A DNA stretch of 64,000 nucleotides from Aldehydirespirator sp965203575. Its GTDB lineage: Bacteria; Actinomycetota; Acidimicrobiia; Acidimicrobiales; Aldehydirespiratoraceae. Below the pieces are notes generated by a model that worked only from the letters and a program-made list of their open reading frames with translations, ran no database searches and was not told the DNA's origin. Shown piece by piece: positions 1-7,527 of the stretch. Location: the NCBI GenBank assembly GCA_965203575.1, contig OZ241894.1, positions 1,550,001 to 1,614,000 on the forward strand, read 5' to 3'. The stretch's first letter is position 1. Every line of letters starts with the position of its first letter. Made by a program: the position numbers and the translations under genes.

Positions 1-2574
1 GACCAGCTGTCCCGCCACCGTCGCGCCCGGGGTCTGACAGGTCAGACCATCGCCTGGGGAGCCTGGTCGGGCCTCGGGGAGGCCGAGGAGCACCGGGAGC
101 GGCTCGCCGGACGGCTGGCCGCGTCGGGGAAGGGCTGGATCCCGCCCGAGCAGGGCATGAAGGCATTCGACCGCCTGGTGCGATCCGATATCGCCACAAC
201 CACCGTGGCTGCGGTCGACTGGCCGGTCTACGCCGAGGGATTCGAGGTTCCTCCACCGCTGCTGGAGGATCTGCTCGTGGACGAGTCGGGAGGCGAGGCC
301 GATGCGGCCGCGGCCGCGGAGGACCTGATGTCACAGCTGCGGGCCGCGCCGGCGTCGGAGTTCGGGGACCTGCTGGCGTCTTTCCTGCAGCGGGAGCTCC
401 AGGCGGTGCTGCGGCTGCCGACCGAGCCCTCCCCAGCGGCCGAGTTCTCCGATCTGGGGATGGACTCGCTGATGGCTGTCGAGTTGAGAAACCGTCTGAA
501 CCGTGCCTTCGCCGGAGAGTACGTGGCTTCCAACACGGTGGTGTTCGACTATCCCGACGTCACCAGCCTGGCCCACTACCTGGCTGGGGAACTCGAGGAT
601 GTCAGCGAGGCCACCGCCCAGCCGGATCCAATCCCGGAGTCCGGACCGGAACAAGCAGCCGATCCGGAGCCACGGCCCGAGCCGCTACGGGCAGTCGAAC
701 CGGAACGAGCGGCAGAGCCCGAGGCCGAGCGGACGCCGACAACCGCGGAGAGGCCGCGCTGGTCGGCCCGCCGGACCGGTGACGAGATCGCCGTGGTGGG
801 TATGGCCTGCCGCTTCCCCGGCGCACCGGACCTCCCGTCCTTCTGGCACCTGCTGGAGACCGGCACAGACGCCGTCACCGACGGGCGTAGTGACGGCGGG
901 CCTGGGCCCGGAGTCGTCGGTGATCCGGCCTCCGAGGATGTCGCCTGCCGGCGGGGCGGGTTCGTCGAGGAGATCGACCGGTTCGACTCCAGGTTCTTCC
1001 GGATCTCGCCCATCGAGGCCCGCATGATGGACCCGGCCCAGCGGATGCTGCTGGAGACGACCTGGCACGCCCTCGAGGACGCCGGCATCGATCCGGCCCG
1101 GCTGAAGGGCACCCGAACCGGGGTGTACGCCGGGGTGGGCGACAGCGAGTACCGGCGGGTTGTCGCGGCCGGCGGCATTGACGACAACTCGCTGGGCACG
1201 GCCGGATGCGTGACGGTCGGACGGATCGCGTTCGCGCTGGGTCTGGAGGGCCCGGCCATGCCGGTCAACACAGCCTGTGCCTCGGCGCTGGCCGCGGTGC
1301 ACCAGGCCGTAACGGCACTCCAGCGCAAGGAGATCGATCTGGCCCTGGTCGGAGCAGTGAACGCGGCCCTGTCCCCCGCCATGACCCGATTCCTCACCGA
1401 CAACGGGCTGCTGTCGCCCGACGGGCGGTGCAAGACCTTCGACGCCTCGGCCGACGGCTACGTGCGAGGCGAGGGCTGCGGGATGGTCGTCCTCAAGCGG
1501 CTCAGCGAGGCCGAGGCCGACGGGGACCGGATCTGGGCCGTGGTCCTCGGGTCGGCGGTCAACCAGAACGGCGCCACCCTGGGCCTCACCCTCCCCAACG
1601 GCCGGGCCCAGCAGCGGGCCATCGCAGACGCTCTGGAACGGGCCCGCGTCGCGCCCTCAGAGGTCGACTACCTGGAGGCCCACGGTCTGGGAACGAAAAT
1701 GGGAGATCCTGCAGAGGTCGACGCAGCCATGGCGGTGTACGGGCAGGGAAGAGATCCACAGCAGCCACTGCTGCTCGGCTCGGTCAAGACCAACATCGGA
1801 CACCTGGAGTACGCGTCGGGAGTCGCTGGCCTGATCAAGGCCGTGCTGGCCATGAGAATGGGCGCAATACCAGCCCATCTGAACTTCCAGAACCCGAACC
1901 CCCAGATCCAGTGGGACCAGCTGCCGGTGCGGGTTACATCCACCCGGACGGACTGGCCCTCAGACCGTGGCCGTCCCCCCAGAGCGGGAGTCAATTCCTT
2001 CGGCATCTCGGGAGGCAACGCGCATGTCGTGCTGGAGGGATACGCAGAGCCCGGCGGCTCTGACCGACTCGATCCCGCAGGATGGCCAGCCGGGGCGCCG
2101 CGGCGCCAACCCAGCGCGCCCGCCGACTCCGACGGCGAGTCCCGGGACATGGGTCGCAAGCGGCTGCTGCCCCTGTCGGGCAAGTCGCCTGAGGCGCTGC
2201 GGGATCTGGCCGGGCGGTACCTGTCGTGGCTCGACGACCACGCTCTGGAATCGTCCGGCGACGATGCCGCCACTGCGCTGCTGACGGACATGGCCTGGAC
2301 CGCGAGCATCGGCCGCAGCCATTTTGCCCACCGCGCCGCAGTGGTGTTCCACGACGCCGAATCATTGCGAGAAGGACTTCACGCCGTGCTGCTCGATGTC
2401 TCGCAGCAGGAGTCCGAGCCTACGCCCGGCCGAGACGAAGGCCCGGTCGAGGCAGCCGCGTCCGACTACGAAGCAGGACGAGATGTCGACTTCGCAGGTT
2501 TGTTCCGGGGCGAGACCCGGTGCCGGGTCTCGCTGCCGGTCTACCCCTTCCAGCGCCGGCGCCATTGGGTGTGA
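1..2574 (+). CDS. Type I polyketide synthase, C-terminal part (KR end - ACP - KS, no AT); 5' end outside window
   Basis: The frame is open from base 1, so this is the tail of a longer protein; the first ATG (157) is internal. Bases 1-150 encode the end of a ketoreductase (RARGLTGQTIAWGAWSGLGE). An ACP follows with LGMDSLMAVELRNR, its phosphopantetheine Ser codon at 466-468. After a Pro/Glu-rich linker comes a ketosynthase (about 784-2045) with active-site Cys in NTACASA (codon 1276) and both His motifs (EAHGLGT, KTNIGHLE). The KS-AT linker (LLPLSGKSPEAL) is present, but the AT is absent and the text jumps to the post-AT linker (VDFAGLF ... PVYPFQRRRHWV) and stops. The KS therefore looks catalytically intact but has no partner AT. 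It probably acts on the chain carried by its own ACP; a discrete ACP gene lies 93 bp downstream. Confidence 0.93.
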   Translation, partial: DQLSRHRRARGLTGQTIAWGAWSGLGEAEEHRERLAGRLAASGKGWIPPEQGMKAFDRLVRSDIATTTVAAVDWPVYAEGFEVPPPLLEDLLVDESGGEADAAAAAEDLMSQLRAAPASEFGDLLASFLQRELQAVLRLPTEPSPAAEFSDLGMDSLMAVELRNRLNRAFAGEYVASNTVVFDYPDVTSLAHYLAGELEDVSEATAQPDPIPESGPEQAADPEPRPEPLRAVEPERAAEPEAERTPTTAERPRWSARRTGDEIAVVGMACRFPGAPDLPSFWHLLETGTDAVTDGRSDGGPGPGVVGDPASEDVACRRGGFVEEIDRFDSRFFRISPIEARMMDPAQRMLLETTWHALEDAGIDPARLKGTRTGVYAGVGDSEYRRVVAAGGIDDNSLGTAGCVTVGRIAFALGLEGPAMPVNTACASALAAVHQAVTALQRKEIDLALVGAVNAALSPAMTRFLTDNGLLSPDGRCKTFDASADGYVRGEGCGMVVLKRLSEAEADGDRIWAVVLGSAVNQNGATLGLTLPNGRAQQRAIADALERARVAPSEVDYLEAHGLGTKMGDPAEVDAAMAVYGQGRDPQQPLLLGSVKTNIGHLEYASGVAGLIKAVLAMRMGAIPAHLNFQNPNPQIQWDQLPVRVTSTRTDWPSDRGRPPRAGVNSFGISGGNAHVVLEGYAEPGGSDRLDPAGWPAGAPRRQPSAPADSDGESRDMGRKRLLPLSGKSPEALRDLAGRYLSWLDDHALESSGDDAATALLTDMAWTASIGRSHFAHRAAVVFHDAESLREGLHAVLLDVSQQESEPTPGRDEGPVEAAASDYEAGRDVDFAGLFRGETRCRVSLPVYPFQRRRHWV

Positions 2575-2601
2575 GCCCGGAGCCCCCAGCCGCCGGCACG
2601 A

Positions 2602-2631
2602 TTGTCGTAGCGGAATCGGTCGCGCTAGCGT
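2602..2631 (+). promoter_or_regulatory. Putative promoter of the first freestanding ACP gene
   Basis: TTGTCG (2602-2607) and TAGCGT (2626-2631) are separated by 18 bases, about 37 bases before the ACP start. The second ACP gene has the same arrangement (TTGACA-18-TAGGCT), which is the main support. Prediction from sequence only. Confidence 0.4.
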
Positions 2632-2667
2632 GCCCTAACTGACTCGACTCCGTCCAATGAAGGCGCC

Positions 2668-2919
2668 ATGATCATGTCCTCTACTCAGGATCGCATCACT
2701 CAACTCATCGACGAGAACCTGGAGGTCGACGGTCAGCCGCTGGGCCGGCCGCTGGACTTGGACCTCAACATCGCCGAGGCCGGGGTTCCCTCGACCGACG
2801 TTGTGGCTTTCTGGAAGCTGGTCAACAGGGAGTTCCACATCGACATTCCCGCTGAAGTGTTCGCTGAGCTTCTCACGGTGCGGAAGCTGATCGAATACCT
2901 CGACACCAACGCGGGTTGA
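2668..2919 (+). CDS. Freestanding acyl carrier protein
   Basis: An 83-residue acidic helical protein of acyl carrier protein size and pattern. The expected attachment motif G-x-D-S-L appears here as GVPSTDVVAF, with the candidate phosphopantetheine Ser at residue 42 and Pro and Thr in place of the usual Asp and Leu. Later residues (EFHIDIPAEVF, LTVRKLIEYL) match ACP helices II-III. ATG 2668 is preceded by a weak AAGG; a second in-frame ATG lies two codons on. It sits between the AT-less terminal KS of the upstream synthase and a hydrolase. A close paralogue at 13222 occupies the same place after the second synthase. Likely role (inferred): discrete carrier accepting or supplying an acyl group for the terminal KS. 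Confidence 0.85.
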   Translation: MIMSSTQDRITQLIDENLEVDGQPLGRPLDLDLNIAEAGVPSTDVVAFWKLVNREFHIDIPAEVFAELLTVRKLIEYLDTNAG

Positions 2920-2957
2920 TGAGAGCCGGTTGATTATCGAGGCGCACTCCCGATTAA

Positions 2958-2981
2958 GCGCGGCCGGACGGATGGCCGCGC
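2958..2981 (+). promoter_or_regulatory. Perfect 8-bp hairpin before the hydrolase gene
   Basis: GCGCGGCC (2958-2965) and GGCCGCGC (2974-2981) form a perfect stem with an 8-base loop, ending 9 bases before the hydrolase ATG. No T tract follows, so it is not a standard intrinsic terminator. It could attenuate transcription or hide the ribosome site between the ACP and the hydrolase. Confidence 0.4.
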
Positions 2982-2990
2982 GGCCTGGCT

Positions 2991-3893
2991 ATGGCAGAAG
3001 CGACCTGGACGGTTCCTGAGCCTCTATCGGTCCACGAGGCTCGCATGGGAGACGATGCGGTGATCACCCTGCGGCGTCACGGCAACCCGGACGGAACCCG
3101 ACTGATCCTGAGCCACGGCATCGGTCTCTCCATTGATCTCTACTATCCGTTCTGGTCGCTGCTGGTCGACGACTTCGATGTCATCGTCTACGACCTCAGG
3201 AGCCACGGTTGGAACCCGGCCACTCCTCTGTCGGACCACACCGTCCCCACATACGTCGACGACCACGACCGGGTCCTCGACGCCATCGACAGCCGGTACG
3301 GCTCCAAGCCGCAGGTGGGTGTGTTCCACTCAATCTCGGCGTTGGCGCCGTTGCTGTCGCCCACGGAGGGGAGCCGGTTCTCGGCCCTCGTTCTGTTCGA
3401 TCCCCCCCTGCGCATCCCGGTGGAGACCCGCGACGAGTTCGACGAGGCGCTCAAGCGGTTGGCCGAGACGGCCGGGCGGCGCCCGCGCCATTTCAAGACC
3501 CGAGAGGCCTATGCCGACCTGCTCGCCTTCCCGCCCGCGTTCAGGCGTGTGGTCCCCGGCGTGCATGACCTGATGGCCAGAACCACGCTGCGCGAGGCCG
3601 CGGACGGCTTGGGCTACGAACTCCGCTTCCCGCCAGAACACGAGGCGCAGATCACGGCCCATGCCAGGATCTTCGCGGTGCTCGTCGACCTGGATGCCCT
3701 GCAGTGCCCCACCAAAGTGATCGGCGCCGACCCGACGCGGCCCTACGCGTACCTTCCCACGCTGGACTTCGGCGAGATGCTCACGGTGGACTACGACTTC
3801 CTGCCCGACTCCACGCACTTCCTCCAGCTGGAGAAGCCCGCGGAGTGCGTGGCCAAGATGCGCGAGTTCCTGGAGCCGATCGGCCTTGCCTGA
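2991..3893 (+). CDS. Alpha/beta hydrolase (possible chain-release or editing enzyme)
   Basis: A 300-residue alpha/beta-hydrolase-fold protein. The oxyanion-hole HG motif is in LILSHGIGLSID. The nucleophile elbow is degenerate, GVFHSISALAP, with Ser in place and Ala rather than Gly after it. A late His in DSTHFLQLEKPAE is the likely catalytic base. No signal peptide or membrane segment is seen. It lies between the freestanding ACP and the next PKS and overlaps the PKS start by 8 bases, so co-transcription and coupling are likely. Family members act as thioesterases, esterases or hydrolytic release enzymes; release or proofreading of an acyl-ACP is inferred from position only. Confidence 0.8.
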   Translation: MAEATWTVPEPLSVHEARMGDDAVITLRRHGNPDGTRLILSHGIGLSIDLYYPFWSLLVDDFDVIVYDLRSHGWNPATPLSDHTVPTYVDDHDRVLDAIDSRYGSKPQVGVFHSISALAPLLSPTEGSRFSALVLFDPPLRIPVETRDEFDEALKRLAETAGRRPRHFKTREAYADLLAFPPAFRRVVPGVHDLMARTTLREAADGLGYELRFPPEHEAQITAHARIFAVLVDLDALQCPTKVIGADPTRPYAYLPTLDFGEMLTVDYDFLPDSTHFLQLEKPAECVAKMREFLEPIGLA

Positions 3894-6800
3894 GGCTGCG
3901 CCGGGCGCGGACCGTTCGCCCATCGCAGTTGTGGGCATGGCGTGCCGGTTCCCCGGCGCGCCCGACGTGGCCGCCTTCTGGCGGCTGCTGGAAGACGGCG
4001 TCTGCGCCGTCACCGAGGGCGCCCCCGGTTCCGGAGTGGGCCGCGTGGGCGAGCTCTTCGCTGAAGCAGCCGTCCAGAACGACGCCTGCCGGTTCGGGGC
4101 CTTCATCGACGGGATCGACCAGTTCGACGCGGCCTTCTTCCGGATCTCGCCGGTGGAGGCTCAACTGCTCGACCCGCAGCAGCGACTGATGCTGGAAGTC
4201 AGCTGGCAGGCCCTCGAGGACGCCGGCATCGACCCGGACGGGCTCAAGGGCAGCCGCACCGGGGTCTACGCGGGCATAAGCAACAACGAGTACCGCGCGC
4301 TCGTGCTCGAAGGCAACGACACCGCCGAGCCCGCGGCCAGCCTCTACTCCGTCGCCGGAACCTCCTTCAACACCGCCATCGGGCGGGTCGCCTTCGCGCT
4401 AGGACTGCGGGGTCCGGCCATGGCCGTGGACACAGCCTGCTCCTCGTCGCTGGCGGCCGTGCACCAGGCGGTGTCAGGGCTCCAGAGAGGCGAGGCCGAC
4501 CTCGCCCTGGCCGGCGGGGTCCACGCCATCCTGTCGGGCCGGCTCTTCGAGTTGCGGGGCAACGCCGGGATGCTGGCGCCCGACGGGCGATGCAAGACCT
4601 TCGACGCGGCGGCCAACGGCTACGTGCGAGGCGAGGGCTGCGGGATCCTGGTACTGAAGCGCCTCGGCGACGCCGAGGCCGACGGGGACCGGATCTGGGG
4701 CATTATCCGGGGCACGGCACTGAACCAGGACGGCGCCAGCCAGGGTCTCACCGTCCCGAACGGCGAGGCCCAGCAGCAGGTGATCGCCGATGCCCTGGCC
4801 TGGGCAGGCGTCGAGCCGGCGGACGTGGACTACGTGGAGACCCATGGCACGGGCACGCCGGTCGGCGATCCCATCGAGGCCGAGGCCACCGGGACGGCAT
4901 ACCGTGCCGGACGGGATCGCCCGCTGCTGATCGGGTCGGTCAAGACCAATGTCGGCCATCTGGAGTCGGCAGCCGGCGCCGCGAGCCTGATCAAGGTGAT
5001 GCTGGCCATGAAACGAGGGGTCATCCCCTCCCATCTCAACTTCCGTGATCCGAATCCCGAGATTCCGTGGGACCGGCTGCCGCTGCAGGTCACCGCCGAG
5101 GCCACGGGTTGGCCCCGCCACGGCGACCGACGGCCGCTGGCCGGGGTCAGCGGGTTCGGCTGGTCGGGCACCAACGCCCATGTGGTGGTGGAGGGGTACG
5201 GATCGATGGATGCTGCCGCCGAGGGCAACGACCCGCGGCGCTGGCTGCGGGGACCGTCCAGACCCGTCGCCATCTATGCGCCGGCCGGGATGGGCGACCC
5301 AGCCACCGCGCCGGCGGCTCGCCCCGCCCGACTGCTGCCCCTGTCAGCCAAGACCGGCGCCGCCCTGCGGGAGATGGCGGCCCGCTACGTGGAGTGGCTC
5401 GAGGAGCGCTTCGAGGATCCGTCCGACGACACCGAGGCAGACCGGCTGCTGTCTGATGTGGCCTGGACCGCTGGGGTGGGGCGGAGCCACTTCGCCCGTC
5501 GGGCTGGGGTGGTGTTCTCGGACGAGGATTCTCTGAAGGCGGGGCTGCAGGAGCTAGCGGAGGGCGACGAGCATCCGCCGCGCCAAGCGGCCACCAGGGT
5601 TGCCTTCGCCTACACGGGCCAGGCCAGCCAGTGGGTGGGCATGGGCCGCGCCCTCTACGACACTGAGCCGGTCTTCCGGGCCGTCCTCGACCGCTGCGAC
5701 GAGGTGCTGCAAGCCGAGCGCGGCGTCTCCATGCTCGAAGTGGTGTTCGGCTCCGGCGCCGATGTGGAGGATCTGGACGATCCGGCCTGGACCCAGCCCT
5801 GCATCTATGCGATCGAGTGCGCCCTGACCGCTCTCTGGGCAAGCGTCGGAATCCAACCCGATGCGGTCGTCGGCCACAGTCTTGGCGAGATCGCGGCCGC
5901 CCATGCCGCCGGGGTGTTCAGCCTCGAGGACGGTCTGAGGTTCGCGGCCGCTCGCGGCGCGCTCATGGGCGAGTTGCCCGAGACCGGTGCCATGGCCGCG
6001 GTGTTCGCCACCCCGGAGCGGGTGGCAGCTGCGGTTGAGGAGCTCAACGCCTCGGCCGGGGGCTCGCCGGCGAGCGTGGCCGCCGACAACGGGATGCACC
6101 AGGTGATCAGCGGCCCGGCCGGGAAGGTCGAGAGCCTTCTTGAGGGCTTCGAGTCCGAGAAGGTTTGGGTTCGCAGGCTGCGCAGGAGCCCCGCCTACCA
6201 CAGCGCGCTGGTGGAACCGGCGCTGGACGATCTCGAGGCCGTGGTGGACGGCATCGAGACCGAGACGCCGTCGATCACCTACGTGAGCAGCATGACCGGC
6301 CAGGTGCTGGAGGCGGGTGAGGCGCTCGACGGCCGCTACTGGCGGCGCCAGGCCCGAGCCCCGGTCGCGTTCCGCACCTGTGTCGAGACGCTGGCCGCCA
6401 TGGGCGTGGACACCGTGATCGAGATCGGTCCCGACACCGTGCTGGGCCCCACCGTCGCGACGGCATGGCCCCAGGAACCCGGCACAGTCGAGCCCGCCAT
6501 CGCCTCCAGCATGCGGAAGCCGTCGGCCGGCAAGCCGGACCCGCCCGACGGCAGCGGCTTCCTCGAAGCGGTCGCAGCCGCTTACGGTGCCGGAGTCGAC
6601 GTGTCGTTCAAGGGCCTCTTCGCAGCAGAGAGCCGACGCCGCGTCCCCCTCCCCGGCTACCCGTTCCAGCACCAGCGCCACTGGGTGGAGCCTCCCCGCC
6701 GGCGCAGGCAGACCGCGGGCCACCCGCTGCTGGGCACACGCCACGACTCCCCCCGGGGCGAGACCCTCTACGCCACCGAGATGTTCCCGTCCGACCCGGT

Positions 6801-7527
6801 GTGGCTCGACGACCATCGGGTGTATGGGCGGGTGATCACGCCGGGCGCGCTGTACGGCTCAATGGCCGCGGCAGCCCGCGAACCGCCGGGTGGTCCGGGG
6901 TCGCTGATAGTGGAGGATCTCCAACTCCACAGCCCGATGATCTTCGACGAGGACGATCCGCAGGACGCCGCCGAGGCCGCGGGGCGCAGCGTGCAGTTCG
7001 TGCTCGACCGCGCTGAGGCTGGGGCACCGCGTCGATTCGAGGTGTTCAGCCGGTCCGACGGCGACGACGAATGGACTCTGCACGCCCAGGGTCAGGTGTC
7101 CACCGGTACCAGCCCGTCGCTGAGTTCCGAGCCGCTCGAACGGGGGCTGCTCGGGGCCGACCTCAACGCGGTCGACATCGCGGAGTTCTACCGGGCCCGG
7201 GCCGATGCGGGAGTGGACCTCGGCGAATCGTTCCGCACGCTGCATTCGCTGTCGGTCGGCGACGGCGAGGCGCTGGGCGAAGTGGCCCTGCCCGACGGCG
7301 CGGACGGCGGCGGCGCGGCGATGCACCCGCTCCTGCTCGACGGCTGCTTCCAGGTGATGGCCGCTGCCCGGCGCACCACCGGCGCGGAGGACGGTTCCCC
7401 CTACCTGCCGTTCGGATGGGAGCGACTGTGGCTCGACGGCCCGCTGCCGGACCGGCTGCTCTGCCATGCCCGCCTTCGCGAGCCGGGGGCGACGCCGAGG
7501 GCGAGCAAGCGGGCCCCCGTGAGGTGA
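3886..7527 (+). CDS. Type I PKS, N-terminal part (KS-AT-DH), broken by an apparent frameshift
   Basis: TTG start at 3886, GGAG 10 bases upstream; a later GTG lies inside the KS core. Domains: KS (about 3907-5195; Cys in DTACSSS, codon 4438; His in ETHGTGT and KTNVGHLE). AT (about 5590-6465; GHSLGE nucleophile Ser codon 5878; specificity motif reads PAYH, neither the malonyl HAFH nor the methylmalonyl YASH form). DH from about 6715 (HxxxGxxxxP as DHRVYGRVITP; second motif LLLDGCFQ). The reading frame ends at 7527 in residues that do not fit the DH end, while the -1 frame continues the homology from about 7488. The G run at 7485-7489 has five Gs where six would keep frame. Biologically this and the next entry are probably one protein of roughly 3,090 residues. 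Confidence 0.9.
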   Translation: MPEAAPGADRSPIAVVGMACRFPGAPDVAAFWRLLEDGVCAVTEGAPGSGVGRVGELFAEAAVQNDACRFGAFIDGIDQFDAAFFRISPVEAQLLDPQQRLMLEVSWQALEDAGIDPDGLKGSRTGVYAGISNNEYRALVLEGNDTAEPAASLYSVAGTSFNTAIGRVAFALGLRGPAMAVDTACSSSLAAVHQAVSGLQRGEADLALAGGVHAILSGRLFELRGNAGMLAPDGRCKTFDAAANGYVRGEGCGILVLKRLGDAEADGDRIWGIIRGTALNQDGASQGLTVPNGEAQQQVIADALAWAGVEPADVDYVETHGTGTPVGDPIEAEATGTAYRAGRDRPLLIGSVKTNVGHLESAAGAASLIKVMLAMKRGVIPSHLNFRDPNPEIPWDRLPLQVTAEATGWPRHGDRRPLAGVSGFGWSGTNAHVVVEGYGSMDAAAEGNDPRRWLRGPSRPVAIYAPAGMGDPATAPAARPARLLPLSAKTGAALREMAARYVEWLEERFEDPSDDTEADRLLSDVAWTAGVGRSHFARRAGVVFSDEDSLKAGLQELAEGDEHPPRQAATRVAFAYTGQASQWVGMGRALYDTEPVFRAVLDRCDEVLQAERGVSMLEVVFGSGADVEDLDDPAWTQPCIYAIECALTALWASVGIQPDAVVGHSLGEIAAAHAAGVFSLEDGLRFAAARGALMGELPETGAMAAVFATPERVAAAVEELNASAGGSPASVAADNGMHQVISGPAGKVESLLEGFESEKVWVRRLRRSPAYHSALVEPALDDLEAVVDGIETETPSITYVSSMTGQVLEAGEALDGRYWRRQARAPVAFRTCVETLAAMGVDTVIEIGPDTVLGPTVATAWPQEPGTVEPAIASSMRKPSAGKPDPPDGSGFLEAVAAAYGAGVDVSFKGLFAAESRRRVPLPGYPFQHQRHWVEPPRRRRQTAGHPLLGTRHDSPRGETLYATEMFPSDPVWLDDHRVYGRVITPGALYGSMAAAAREPPGGPGSLIVEDLQLHSPMIFDEDDPQDAAEAAGRSVQFVLDRAEAGAPRRFEVFSRSDGDDEWTLHAQGQVSTGTSPSLSSEPLERGLLGADLNAVDIAEFYRARADAGVDLGESFRTLHSLSVGDGEALGEVALPDGADGGGAAMHPLLLDGCFQVMAAARRTTGAEDGSPYLPFGWERLWLDGPLPDRLLCHARLREPGATPRASKRAPVR

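Noticed and set aside
5554..6816. A 420-codon minus-strand open frame across the AT domain
   Set aside because: The plus strand carries an unmistakable AT; the opposite frame has no recognisable motifs.
7071..7487. The N-terminal stretch of the long frame that contains the second half of the PKS
   Set aside because: Between 7071 and about 7487 the DH homology is in the other frame; this part is read out of phase until the G run.
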